From the NCBI GenBank assembly GCA_964356495.1, contig CAYHHR010000004.1, positions 1 to 43,678 of the forward strand: a DNA stretch of 43,678 bases, given 5' to 3'. The notes under the pieces were generated by a model. It did not search any database, had not been told where the DNA came from, and saw only the letters and a list, made by a program, of their open reading frames with translations. This document shows positions 1 through 7,485 of the stretch, in pieces. The position numbers were made by a program, and so were the translations under genes. The number at the start of each line of letters is the position of its first letter. The stretch's first letter is position 1. This DNA is from JAKANM01 sp964356495 (GTDB taxonomy: Bacteria; Patescibacteriota; Patescibacteriia; Magasanikbacterales; GWA2-37-8).

Positions 1-1190
1 AAGCATAACGTCCCTGGACATAGACGGAGTAGGGTTGGAGGCCAGTCCCGACNNNNNNNNNNNNNNNNNNNNNNNNNNNNNNNNNNNNNNNNNNNNNNNN
101 NNNNNNNNNNNNNNNNNNNNNNNNNNNNNNNNNNNNNNNNNNNNNNNNNNNNCGATCCGACGGACACGGGCGCGGCCGGGTTGGAGACGTCGATGATTTG
201 GAGGGTGTTATTAGCACCACCAGTATTAGCCACATAAGCATAACGTCCCTGGACGTAGATGGAGGAGGGGGCAGCGTCGGTATAGCCCGTCCCGACCGAT
301 CCGACGGACACGGGCGCGGCCGGGTTGGAGACGTCGATGATTTGGAGGGTGCTAGAACCCATATTCGCCACATAGGCATACCGCCCTTGGACATAGACGG
401 CGACAGGGCCAGAGTTGGTCCCGACCGAACCGACCGACACGGGCGCGGCCGGATTGGAGACGTCAAAGACCTGGAGGGTGCTGGAGTTGTAATTCGCAAC
501 ATAAGCATAACGTCCCTGGACATAGACGGAGTAGGGTTGGAGGCCAGTCCCGACCGAGCCGACTGCCGCCGTCGGAACTTTCCCTGCGACGTGGAGCTGA
601 GTGATGGGCGAGGTGGCGCCGATGCCGACGTTATTAAAATTAAAATTCCCCGATGCATCGCTAATCGGAATATAGGTCGAGGTGGAAGCCGTGCTGGTCG
701 CCGCCACGCCGTCTAAATATTTCGCGTTGAACGCATACGGCGCAGTGGTAATTTGTTTTCTTGGCGCGAGAGTTTCCGAACCAACTTGAATTTCTAAAAA
801 TAAATTTTGATTGTTTTGAAAAATACTCGGATCCAGCGCGTTCGTGCCGGTATCGCCCAGCGCGACATAAAATAATCCGTTGGTCGGCGTGGTGCTCACG
901 GCGGCCGGCACCCCGATTGTCCCGGAGGCGGTGTAGACGATGGAGCCGCCAGTCAGAGAGTTATATAATTTAAATTTCATGCTCTGCGTCGTAGTCGCCG
1001 CCAGCGACCCGACCAGTAAACGCCCTTGATAGGTAATAATCGCCGGCGCCATAGCCGCGTCTGTCACATGAACTTGAGCGAATACAAAAAAACTTCCTAT
1101 CACCGCCGTAAATAAGAATATTTTTAGTAATGAAAATTTTATGGACGTTTTATTTTGATTCATGAATTGACCAAAATTTCTTGCCATCAT
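1..1190 (-). CDS. Secreted LVIVD-repeat surface protein, partial, interrupted by an assembly gap
   Basis: I do not recognise a named gene. Read on the minus strand from the ATG at 1190, the frame stays open to the N gap. It starts with a basic stretch and a hydrophobic segment (about residues 17-40) that looks like a signal peptide or anchor. A head domain follows, beginning ITYQGRLL and ending near TTAPYAFNAKYLDG; this type is common at the N-terminus of phage-tail-fibre-like and surface proteins. After a VGIGATSPITQLHV linker come 43-46-residue repeats of the form VYVQGRYAYVAN...LQIIDVSNPAAPVSVGS, which match the LVIVD beta-propeller repeat family. The start is preceded by GAAGGG, one of the few Shine-Dalgarno-like sites in the window. 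The 3' end lies outside the window and the frame across the gap cannot be known. A cell-surface adhesion role is inference. Confidence 0.8.
   Translation of the reverse strand, partial: MMARNFGQFMNQNKTSIKFSLLKIFLFTAVIGSFFVFAQVHVTDAAMAPAIITYQGRLLVGSLAATTTQSMKFKLYNSLTGGSIVYTASGTIGVPAAVSTTPTNGLFYVALGDTGTNALDPSIFQNNQNLFLEIQVGSETLAPRKQITTAPYAFNAKYLDGVAATSTASTSTYIPISDASGNFNFNNVGIGATSPITQLHVAGKVPTAAVGSVGTGLQPYSVYVQGRYAYVANYNSSTLQVFDVSNPAAPVSVGSVGTNSGPVAVYVQGRYAYVANMGSSTLQIIDVSNPAAPVSVGSVGTGYTDAAPSSIYVQGRYAYVANTGGANNTLQIIDVSNPAAPVSVGSXXXXXXXXXXXXXXXXXXXXXXXXXXXXXXXXXXRDWPPTLLRLCPGTLC
53..152. other. Assembly gap of 100 N
   Basis: Exactly 100 N, the conventional placeholder for an unknown length. The 52 bases left of the gap are identical to 503-554, and the bases right of it (153-206) are identical to 297-350. 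Both flanks are therefore internal repeats of the LVIVD gene, and the gap is most simply an unresolved tandem array. Confidence 0.95.
153..556 (-). repeat. Tandem LVIVD coding repeats (129-138 bp units)
   Basis: The segment encoding QGRYAYVAN recurs with spacings of 138 bp (233 to 371) and 129 bp (371 to 500), so units are 46 and 43 codons. Similarity between units is high at the DNA level, especially over the part encoding DVSNPAAPVSVGS, which suggests recent duplication or gene conversion. Confidence 0.85.
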
Positions 1191-1211
1191 CCCTTCACTT
1201 ATTTTGATTTC

Positions 1212-1217
1212 ATTATA
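1212..1217 (-). promoter_or_regulatory. -10 box for the LVIVD-repeat gene
   Basis: TATAAT on the minus strand, predicting transcription from about 1205, 15 bases before the ATG at 1190. No clear -35 hexamer is visible. It is divergent from the helicase promoter at 1270-1298. Confidence 0.5.
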
Positions 1218-1269
1218 CACCAAAAACTGAGATTCGGATATTACTATATATGTGGATAACTTTTGCCAT

Positions 1270-1298
1270 TTGAACAATGAGGATTTTCGGACTATAAT
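1270..1298 (+). promoter_or_regulatory. Sigma-70-type promoter of the helicase-nuclease gene
   Basis: TTGAAC (1270-1275), a 17-base spacer and TATAAT (1293-1298). The predicted start of transcription is near 1305, only about 4 bases before the ATG at 1309, so the mRNA would be almost leaderless. This supports the ATG at 1309 over an upstream GTG at 1252. Confidence 0.7.
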
Positions 1299-1308
1299 AA
1301 CGCCACCT

Positions 1309-4300
1309 ATGACAGAAAAACGAAAAATGAATCACGCGCAGAATGAAGCTGTCAAATATACTGACGGCCCGCTTCTGATTGTCGCTGGCGCCGGGACCGG
1401 TAAGACGACCGTTATCGCCAATAAAATCGGTTACTTGCTGGAGAATGACCTCGCGAAACCGGAGGAAATTTTGGCCTTAACTTTCACCGACAAAGCGGCC
1501 GAAGAAATGCAAACGCGCGTCGATGAAATTATCGATACTGGTTATACCGATCTTCAGATCTCTACTTTTCATTCTTTTTGCCAGCGCATCCTCGAACACC
1601 ACGCCATCGACATCGGACTAAGCAACCAATTTAAACTTCTAACGCCGACGGCGGCCTGGCTCCTGATGCAAAAACATTTTCGTTCTTTCAATCTTGATTA
1701 CTACCGACCGCTCGGCAATCCTTACCGCCACATCCACGAACTCCTGAAACATTTTTCTAAATGCAAAGACGAACTCATCTCGCCCGAAGATTATCTGTTT
1801 CTCGCCGAAGCAAAAGGCAAAGAAAAAGGTGACATGGTAATCGAGGAACAAAATCGGCTGACTGAAATTTCCAACGCCTACCACGTCTACAATCAACTCC
1901 TTCGCGATAACGCCGCCCTTGATTTTGGCGATCTGATTTATTATACGCACGAGCTGTTCAGAAAACGGCCGAATGTTTTACAAATATTTCAACAACAATA
2001 TAAATATATTTTGGTCGACGAATTTCAAGACGTAAATTGGGGACAGTACGCGCTCCTGAGGCAGCTGGTGATTGGGGGCAAAGGACGGCAAACCCCACCT
2101 AACCTCCCCTTGGAAAGGGGAGGGAGCCAACCACAACTAACCGTGGTCGGCGATGACGACCAAAGTATTTACGCTTTCCGCGGCGCCAGTGTCTCGAATA
2201 TCCTTCACTTCAAAGATGATTTTCCAAAGGCAAAAGAGATCGTTTTGAACGAAAATTATCGCTCTGTTCAGCCAATTCTCGACCTTGCCTATCAGTCAAT
2301 AAAAAACAATAATCCGGACCGGTTGGAAGTTAAACTCAATATAGACAAGAAATTAATTAGCCAGCGATACCTCTCTCCAACTCTCTCCTTTGTGAAGGAG
2401 AGAGGGGACAAACCCTCGCCTCCACAGAGGAGAGGGCAGGGAGAGGTTGTTCATATCAACGCGCCGACGCTTGATAATGAAGTCGAGGATGTGATAAATG
2501 AAATCGCCCGACTGAAAAAAATTGACCGGAAGGCCAGCTGGGATGATTTCGCGATCCTAGTCAGAGCCAACAATCACGCTGATCCTTTCATCGGCGCGCT
2601 TGAGCGGCACGGTCTGCCATACGAATTTTTGTCGTCCGCCGGATTGTTCCGACAAAATATTGTTTTGGATTGTCTGGCATTCCTCCGAATTTTAAATAAT
2701 TATCACATCGATGCCGCCTGGTATAGATTATTATGCCTGCCTTTTTTAAATTTCAAAGAAAGCGATCTGCAAAAACTAACTCATTTCGCGAAACAAAAAT
2801 CAATTCCTTATTATGCCGCCTTGAAACGCGGCCGTGAACTCGATTTATCCGAAGGAGGACTAAAGACGTGCGACACGCTCATCGCGCTGGCGCATGAGGA
2901 GATGCAAAAAACACGGACCGACAAGCCATCCGCCCTGCTCGTGGCATTTCTTGAAAAAATCGGCTATCTGAAATTTTTGGTCGACGAAGAAAAATCCGGC
3001 AATCGCGAGTCAAACCGGCGAACTCATCACCTGACGCAATTTTTTGAATTTTTAAACGAATTCGAAACAACTTCCCCCGATCATCGATTAGTAAATTTCC
3101 TCGAGCATTTCGAACTTCTCTCCGAAGCGGGGGAGAAGGGAAGCATGAGCCAGCCCTCCGACACGCCGGACTCGATCAATATTATGACAATCCACGGTTC
3201 CAAAGGATTGGAATTCAAATACGTCTTCGTGGTCAATCTGGTCGAGGATCGTTTCCCGAGCCGACGCCGTGGCGAGGCGATCGAAATTCCAGTTGAGTTG
3301 GTAAAAGAAAAACTTCCCGAGGGCGATAGTCATATCGAGGAAGAACGGCGTTTATTCTATGTCGCGGTGACCAGAGCGAAAGATCGCCTCTACCTTACGA
3401 GCGCCAACGACTACGGCGGCGAACGCGCGAAGAAAATCAGCCGTTTTTTGAATGAGCTCGGCTACCACGCTTCCGATGAAGAAAAAAAGAAATTCGAACT
3501 TAAAACCACCGAGAAAATTCCTGAAAAAAAGGGTGAGTTTATTTTTGATCTGCCAAAGTCATTTTCATTTTCGCAAATCCGCTCTTATGATACCTGTCCG
3601 TACAAATACAAACTTTCCTCGATTTTAAAAATCCCAACCAAAGGCTCTGGCGTTCTTAGTTTCGGCTCCTCTATTCACAATACGTTGCTTCATTTTTATT
3701 CCAAAGTGAAAGAGCTGAACGAAGTCCAACAAGTGTCATTGTTCGACAAACCGTTGCCACAAAAAACTTCCTCAGATAAAATTAAGGTCCCGTCACTCGA
3801 TGAACTGTTGGAAATGTATGAAAAGGATTGGATAGACGATTGGTATCGCGATGAGCAACAGCGAGAATTATATTTTAAAAAAGGCAAAGAACTGCTGAAA
3901 TTATTTTACTCGAAAAATGAAAACAACTGGAACATTCCGGCGGAAATTGAGAAATCATTCCGCATTAAAATCGGACCATACCTCGTGAAAGGGAGAATCG
4001 ACCGCATCGACAAAAATAACGACGGCGGAATTGAGATTATTGACTACAAAACCGGTAAAAGCAAGGATAAACTCACCGCCGAGGATAAGGAACAGCTACT
4101 GATATACCAAATTGTTTTTGAGCAGGTCAGAGAGCTGGGAGAACTCGGCAAACCAAGTAAATTAACTTTTTATTATCTCGAAGACGACCTCAGGACTTCC
4201 TTCATCGGCGAACCAAAAGACCTGGAAAAATTACAAAAAAAACTGCTCGGAACCATGGACAAAATTTACGAAAAGAATTTTACAGCGACGCCGAGCCAGT

Positions 4301-4350
4301 TCGCCTGCGGATTTTGCGACTTTAAGGAAATTTGCGAGTACCGTGTATGA
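1309..4350 (+). CDS. UvrD/PcrA-type helicase fused to a RecB-family nuclease
   Basis: Superfamily 1A 3'-5' DNA helicase with a C-terminal nuclease, 1013 residues, probably acting in double-strand-break repair. Walker A (AGAGTGKT) is at residues 26-33. The DEFQD Walker B, the VVGDDDQSIYAFRGA motif III, NYRS (motif IV) and the IMTIHGSKGLEF and FYVAVTRAKDRLYL motifs follow in order. The C-terminus has a PD-(D/E)XK nuclease core (GRIDRID and EIIDYKTGK). It also has four cysteines arranged C...CX2CX5C (SYDTCPY and then FACGFCDFKEIC), which is the layout of 4Fe-4S nucleases of the AddB/Cas4 type. Start chosen at ATG 1309 from homology and the promoter. Two GC-rich palindromic repeats (2078-2127 and 2369-2447) are translated in frame in loops between helicase motifs. 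The stop overlaps the next start by ATGA. Confidence 0.9.
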   Translation: MTEKRKMNHAQNEAVKYTDGPLLIVAGAGTGKTTVIANKIGYLLENDLAKPEEILALTFTDKAAEEMQTRVDEIIDTGYTDLQISTFHSFCQRILEHHAIDIGLSNQFKLLTPTAAWLLMQKHFRSFNLDYYRPLGNPYRHIHELLKHFSKCKDELISPEDYLFLAEAKGKEKGDMVIEEQNRLTEISNAYHVYNQLLRDNAALDFGDLIYYTHELFRKRPNVLQIFQQQYKYILVDEFQDVNWGQYALLRQLVIGGKGRQTPPNLPLERGGSQPQLTVVGDDDQSIYAFRGASVSNILHFKDDFPKAKEIVLNENYRSVQPILDLAYQSIKNNNPDRLEVKLNIDKKLISQRYLSPTLSFVKERGDKPSPPQRRGQGEVVHINAPTLDNEVEDVINEIARLKKIDRKASWDDFAILVRANNHADPFIGALERHGLPYEFLSSAGLFRQNIVLDCLAFLRILNNYHIDAAWYRLLCLPFLNFKESDLQKLTHFAKQKSIPYYAALKRGRELDLSEGGLKTCDTLIALAHEEMQKTRTDKPSALLVAFLEKIGYLKFLVDEEKSGNRESNRRTHHLTQFFEFLNEFETTSPDHRLVNFLEHFELLSEAGEKGSMSQPSDTPDSINIMTIHGSKGLEFKYVFVVNLVEDRFPSRRRGEAIEIPVELVKEKLPEGDSHIEEERRLFYVAVTRAKDRLYLTSANDYGGERAKKISRFLNELGYHASDEEKKKFELKTTEKIPEKKGEFIFDLPKSFSFSQIRSYDTCPYKYKLSSILKIPTKGSGVLSFGSSIHNTLLHFYSKVKELNEVQQVSLFDKPLPQKTSSDKIKVPSLDELLEMYEKDWIDDWYRDEQQRELYFKKGKELLKLFYSKNENNWNIPAEIEKSFRIKIGPYLVKGRIDRIDKNNDGGIEIIDYKTGKSKDKLTAEDKEQLLIYQIVFEQVRELGELGKPSKLTFYYLEDDLRTSFIGEPKDLEKLQKKLLGTMDKIYEKNFTATPSQFACGFCDFKEICEYRV
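2078..2127 (+). repeat. GC-rich palindromic coding repeat, type A1 (helicase copy)
   Basis: Fifty bases containing the palindrome CTCCCCTTGGAAAGGGGAG. It matches 19350-19399 (inside gltX, reverse strand) at 49 of 50 positions. Here it is translated as ...GRQTPPNLPLERGGS, placed between helicase motifs II and III. Confidence 0.9.
2369..2447 (+). repeat. GC-rich palindromic coding repeat, type A2 (helicase copy)
   Basis: Bounded by ACCTCTC and GAGAGGT, with an inner perfect 10-bp hairpin (2381-2390 and 2395-2404). The last 36 bases (2412-2447) match 42870-42905 in mnmA with one mismatch. Translated as part of the loop that follows helicase motif IV. Confidence 0.88.
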
Positions 4351-4640
4351 TGAATTTATTTGGCGACATCCTGAAAAATAGAAACTTAAACTCGCCTCTG
4401 GTGCGTGGCGTTCGAGCGTCGCAAATCATCGAGGCGGCGGAGAAAATCCTGATCAGCCGATTCGGCGAGGGGATTAAAACCGCTGCCGCCCCCGCGTATT
4501 TCAAAAACCAAACCTTGACGATCGCTTGTCTCAGTTCCACTGCCGCCGGCGAGATCAAGCTCTATGAAAACTCAATTATTGAGGAAATTAATAAAGAGGT
4601 GCCCGGCGACCAGGTAACAAAAATTCGATATCTTTCATAG
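4347..4640 (+). CDS. DciA-like protein (DUF721)
   Basis: Small protein of 97 residues in the DUF721/DciA family, whose studied members load or recruit the replicative helicase DnaB in bacteria lacking DnaC. The family pattern is visible as an N-terminal helix ending in ...ILISRFGEG followed by a beta segment around QTLTIACLSSTAAGEIKLYE, where SS-A-A is the conserved core. The start is the ATG at 4347, which overlaps the helicase stop by 4 bases (ATGA), so translation is probably coupled. The next gene has its own promoter. Family assignment is fairly firm; the helicase-loading role is known for the family and only inferred here. Confidence 0.7.
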   Translation: MMNLFGDILKNRNLNSPLVRGVRASQIIEAAEKILISRFGEGIKTAAAPAYFKNQTLTIACLSSTAAGEIKLYENSIIEEINKEVPGDQVTKIRYLS

Positions 4641-4642
4641 CC

Positions 4643-4671
4643 TTGCAAACTTAATAATAATCAGCTAACAT
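4643..4671 (+). promoter_or_regulatory. Promoter of the mre/mrdA operon
   Basis: TTGCAA (4643-4648), a 17-base spacer and TAACAT (4666-4671). Transcription would start near 4678, about 4 bases before the ATG at 4682. Confidence 0.55.
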
Positions 4672-4681
4672 AGCCAAACAT

Positions 4682-5080
4682 ATGTCCCTACGCTCATATC
4701 TTTTCTTAATGTCTATCGCCAGCCTGCTTTCCTGGGCGGTTTGGTTTTTTGTGGTATTTAGCATCTCGCCGCGTAACGATAATTTCATCGGGCTAATTTC
4801 TTTTTATCTAAGCCTATTTATGGCAATCGTCGGAACATACTCCGTGTGCGGTTTTCTGATCCGGCGTCTTGTCATGAAAAATGACGGCGTCGTTTTCCGG
4901 CATGTCAGGCGCACTTTCCGACAGGGTATCCTCCTCGGCCTCGCCGTCATACTTATTCTTTTATTACTTGCCCAAGGTCTGCTGTTTTGGTGGAACGCGA
5001 TCATACTGGTTGTCTTTTTCATTTTTGTCGAACTGATAATTTTTAGTAATTACAAGCACAGTAACAGCAACTATGTCTAG
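4682..5080 (+). CDS. Small multi-span membrane protein of unknown function
   Basis: 132 residues with about four hydrophobic segments (roughly residues 5-27, 36-60, 82-102 and 105-123) and a basic loop between the second and third (RRLVMKND...RHVRRTFRQG). I do not recognise the family. It is the first gene of the rod-shape operon and overlaps mreB by 8 bases, so it is co-transcribed and probably translationally coupled with it. A role in cell-shape or envelope control is a context inference only. Confidence 0.75.
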   Translation: MSLRSYLFLMSIASLLSWAVWFFVVFSISPRNDNFIGLISFYLSLFMAIVGTYSVCGFLIRRLVMKNDGVVFRHVRRTFRQGILLGLAVILILLLLAQGLLFWWNAIILVVFFIFVELIIFSNYKHSNSNYV

Positions 5081-6125
5081 TTTTTTCCGGAAATTCAGAA
5101 AAGAAATCGGAATTGATCTTGGAACCGCCAACACTCTAGTCTACGTAAAAGGCCGGGGAGTGATAATCAATGAACCGAGCGTAGTCGCGGTAAACACCAA
5201 GACCGAGCAAATTCTGGCAGTCGGACACGAAGCGAAGGATATGCTTGGCAAGACGCCGCCGCATATCGTGACTACTCGACCGCTCACTCACGGTATTATT
5301 TCTGATTTTGAGGTTACTGAAAAAATGCTGCGATATTTTGTTGACAAAGTTTATGAAGACAGCTCGCTAAATTTTTTATCACGGCCAAGGATCGTCATCG
5401 GCGCGCCGGTAGACATCACCGAGGTTGAACGCCGCGCGATCGGAGACGCTGTAATGAACAGCGGCTCCCACGAGGTTTGGATCGTCGAAGAATCAATGGC
5501 TTCCGCGATCGGCTCCAGAATGCCGGTCCGAGAACCGATCGGAAATTTAATCGTGGAAATGGGCGGCGGCACCTGCGAAATCGCGGTAATCTCGCTCAGC
5601 GGCATCACGACCAGGAAATCAATTAAAATCGCCGGCGATGAATTAAACAGAAACATCGTCCAGTACGCCCGCGATGTCTTCAACCTCCTGCTAGGCGAGC
5701 GGCAGGCCGAAGAAATCAAAATTAAGGTCGGCTCGGCTATCGATCTGTCCGAACCGCTTCAATTTCCGATGCGCGGGCGCGACCTCCTGACCGGATTGCC
5801 TCGCGAGGTCATGATCAATGACACGCAAGTTCGAGAGGCAATAATCAAGTCCCTTCGCGTAATTGTAGACAGCATCAAAGATATTATTGAGATTACGCCG
5901 CCAGAGTTAGTCGCCGATATCCACGAACGCGGGATATTGCTCTCTGGCGGCGGCGCGCTCCTGCGCGGCTTTGACCAGCTCATCCATCGCGCTATCGAAA
6001 TACCGGTGCGCATCGCTGACGACCCCTTGACTTCAGTCGTGCGCGGACTTGGCATGTTGCTTGATGATGATAATTTGCTTCGCGATGTGGCGGTTTTCCC
6101 TACTATCCCCAGACCCTCAAAATAA
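5073..6125 (+). CDS. mreB: Rod-shape-determining protein MreB
   Basis: Actin-like ATPase that polymerises under the membrane and directs lateral peptidoglycan synthesis; 350 residues, the usual length. The phosphate-1 motif IGIDLGTANTLVYV is near the N-terminus, followed by PLTHGIISDFEVTEKML, VIGAPVDITEVERRAI, the VEESMASAIG segment and the adenosine motif ILLSGGGALLRGF. In the phosphate-2 motif the usual DIGGGTT reads EMGGGTC, with Glu162 where Asp is expected. Followed by mreC, mreD and mrdA in the classical order. The start overlaps the preceding membrane-protein gene by 8 bases. Confidence 0.95.
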   Translation: MSSFFRKFRKEIGIDLGTANTLVYVKGRGVIINEPSVVAVNTKTEQILAVGHEAKDMLGKTPPHIVTTRPLTHGIISDFEVTEKMLRYFVDKVYEDSSLNFLSRPRIVIGAPVDITEVERRAIGDAVMNSGSHEVWIVEESMASAIGSRMPVREPIGNLIVEMGGGTCEIAVISLSGITTRKSIKIAGDELNRNIVQYARDVFNLLLGERQAEEIKIKVGSAIDLSEPLQFPMRGRDLLTGLPREVMINDTQVREAIIKSLRVIVDSIKDIIEITPPELVADIHERGILLSGGGALLRGFDQLIHRAIEIPVRIADDPLTSVVRGLGMLLDDDNLLRDVAVFPTIPRPSK

Positions 6126-6149
6126 TGGCCGGGCGCCAGGGTATAAATT

Positions 6150-6953
6150 ATGATTAACCCAAAAACACGCAAAATATATCTGGCCGTAGGGGCCGTTTTT
6201 ATATTGATTGTGGTTTTCCACAATTTAGGCTGGCTTCGCCGATATGAGACATGGCTGAGAAATTTCGCGGTCCCCGTCCTCGGAGAAGTCAACGGACTCA
6301 GCATCCAAATGGGAAACAACTACCAATTTTTTAAGAACCGCGGCGATTTTATCAAAGCCTACAATGAATGCAGTATTGCCGCCGAGAAATACGCGATTCT
6401 AACTTCACAGCTAACCCAGCTAAGCGCCGAAAATTCCGAGTTGCAAACGCAGCTCAATTATTTTAAAAAAAATCAGGTTAAACATATTCTGGCCGAGGTG
6501 GTCGGCAAGGAAGTCCTCGGCGCCGGCCAAACAATTATAATCAACCGCGGAAAAAACGACGGGATCGCGATCAATAATCCGGTCGTGGCCGACGCGGGTA
6601 TACTGATAGGGAAAATCATTAAAGTTGAGGATACGATTTCAATAGTTAGATTGCTGAATGATAACTCAAGCCGCATCGGCTCAACGATCCTAAACCACGA
6701 CAAAAGTCTGGGCGTCGTCGAAGGCGGTTTTGGGATCAGTCTGAAGATGAGCCTGATCCCTCGCGATGAAGTAGTATTGGTCAATGATCAGGTCGTTACC
6801 TCCGGCCATGAGACCACGACGCCAAGAGGGCTCCTCATCGGCAGTATCGCGGAAATTGAAAACGAACCATACAAACCCTTTCAACAAGCCATCATCACGC
6901 CCGCGACTAATCTTTCAAAACTCACGGCGGTGAGCGTCCTCTTGACCCAATAA
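6150..6953 (+). CDS. mreC: Rod-shape-determining protein MreC
   Basis: Bitopic envelope protein linking MreB filaments to the periplasmic synthesis machinery; 267 residues. One membrane span lies near residues 10-28. A coiled coil follows (about 60-110, AAEKYAILTSQLTQLSAENSELQTQL broken into heptads), then the beta-rich MreC core with LAEVVGKEVLGAGQTIIINRGKNDGI and a conserved QVVTSG segment. It lies 24 bases after mreB and is separated from mreD by a single base. No Shine-Dalgarno sequence is seen. Confidence 0.92.
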   Translation: MINPKTRKIYLAVGAVFILIVVFHNLGWLRRYETWLRNFAVPVLGEVNGLSIQMGNNYQFFKNRGDFIKAYNECSIAAEKYAILTSQLTQLSAENSELQTQLNYFKKNQVKHILAEVVGKEVLGAGQTIIINRGKNDGIAINNPVVADAGILIGKIIKVEDTISIVRLLNDNSSRIGSTILNHDKSLGVVEGGFGISLKMSLIPRDEVVLVNDQVVTSGHETTTPRGLLIGSIAEIENEPYKPFQQAIITPATNLSKLTAVSVLLTQ

Positions 6954-6954
6954 T

Positions 6955-7479
6955 ATGCTTCTGGTTCTAAAAACCCTGATAAAATTTTGTGGGGCGCTGT
7001 TATTAATTATCCTCGCGCAAATTGTCGCTTCCTACCTTCTGCCGTCTCCATTTAACCAAATTAACCTTGCTCTTTTATTATTTCTTTGGCTAGTGGTCTA
7101 CCGCGGCAACCTCGCCACCCTCTGGCTCGCCTTGTTTGTATCGCTGGCAAACGACCTATTTTCTTCGTTGCCATTCGGATTAACCGCGGTCGCGATGATC
7201 GCCGCTGTCCTCGGCGCCAAACGAACATTTGAAATCTTCCCCAATTTTACCTGGTACAACATCTTCTTCCTCGGCGCCGTTGGAATATTTTATTATAAAA
7301 TATTTTCTTATTTATTTCTTTTATCCAGGTACTTTATTTACAAAAGAACCAACGTGATTCAGCCGCCCAATCTATCTAATCTTACAACTGAAATTTTGCT
7401 AAACGCGCTAGCCCTCCTCGCGGCGTACGCGATCTCACTTCTTTTCACGAAAAGGAAAATTGCCTATCATTCATTATAG
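6955..7479 (+). CDS. mreD: Rod-shape-determining protein MreD
   Basis: Integral membrane protein of 174 residues with about five hydrophobic segments, beginning directly after the mreC stop (TAAT-ATG). The short PSPFNQINLALLLFLWLVVYRG segment, interrupted helices and the conserved position between mreC and mrdA identify it; MreD sequences are otherwise weakly conserved. It is expected to work with MreC in the elongasome. Identification depends largely on gene order. Confidence 0.85.
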   Translation: MLLVLKTLIKFCGALLLIILAQIVASYLLPSPFNQINLALLLFLWLVVYRGNLATLWLALFVSLANDLFSSLPFGLTAVAMIAAVLGAKRTFEIFPNFTWYNIFFLGAVGIFYYKIFSYLFLLSRYFIYKRTNVIQPPNLSNLTTEILLNALALLAAYAISLLFTKRKIAYHSL

Positions 7480-7485
7480 ACAAAT

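Noticed and set aside
198..716. Long open frame on the + strand within the surface-protein region
   Set aside because: It is the antisense of the LVIVD repeats; the minus-strand reading gives a signal sequence, a known head domain and the repeat family.
1251..1259. TGTGGATAA, a perfect DnaA box (TTATCCACA on the other strand), between divergent promoters
   Set aside because: A single 9-mer with no cluster, no AT-rich unwinding region and no dnaA/dnaN nearby; one such match is not surprising in 44 kb.
4348..4350. Recoding of TGA as glycine, as in some CPR lineages
   Set aside because: TGA ends several genes at their expected C-termini (helicase, tagA, flippase) and no in-frame TGA is needed inside any conserved protein.
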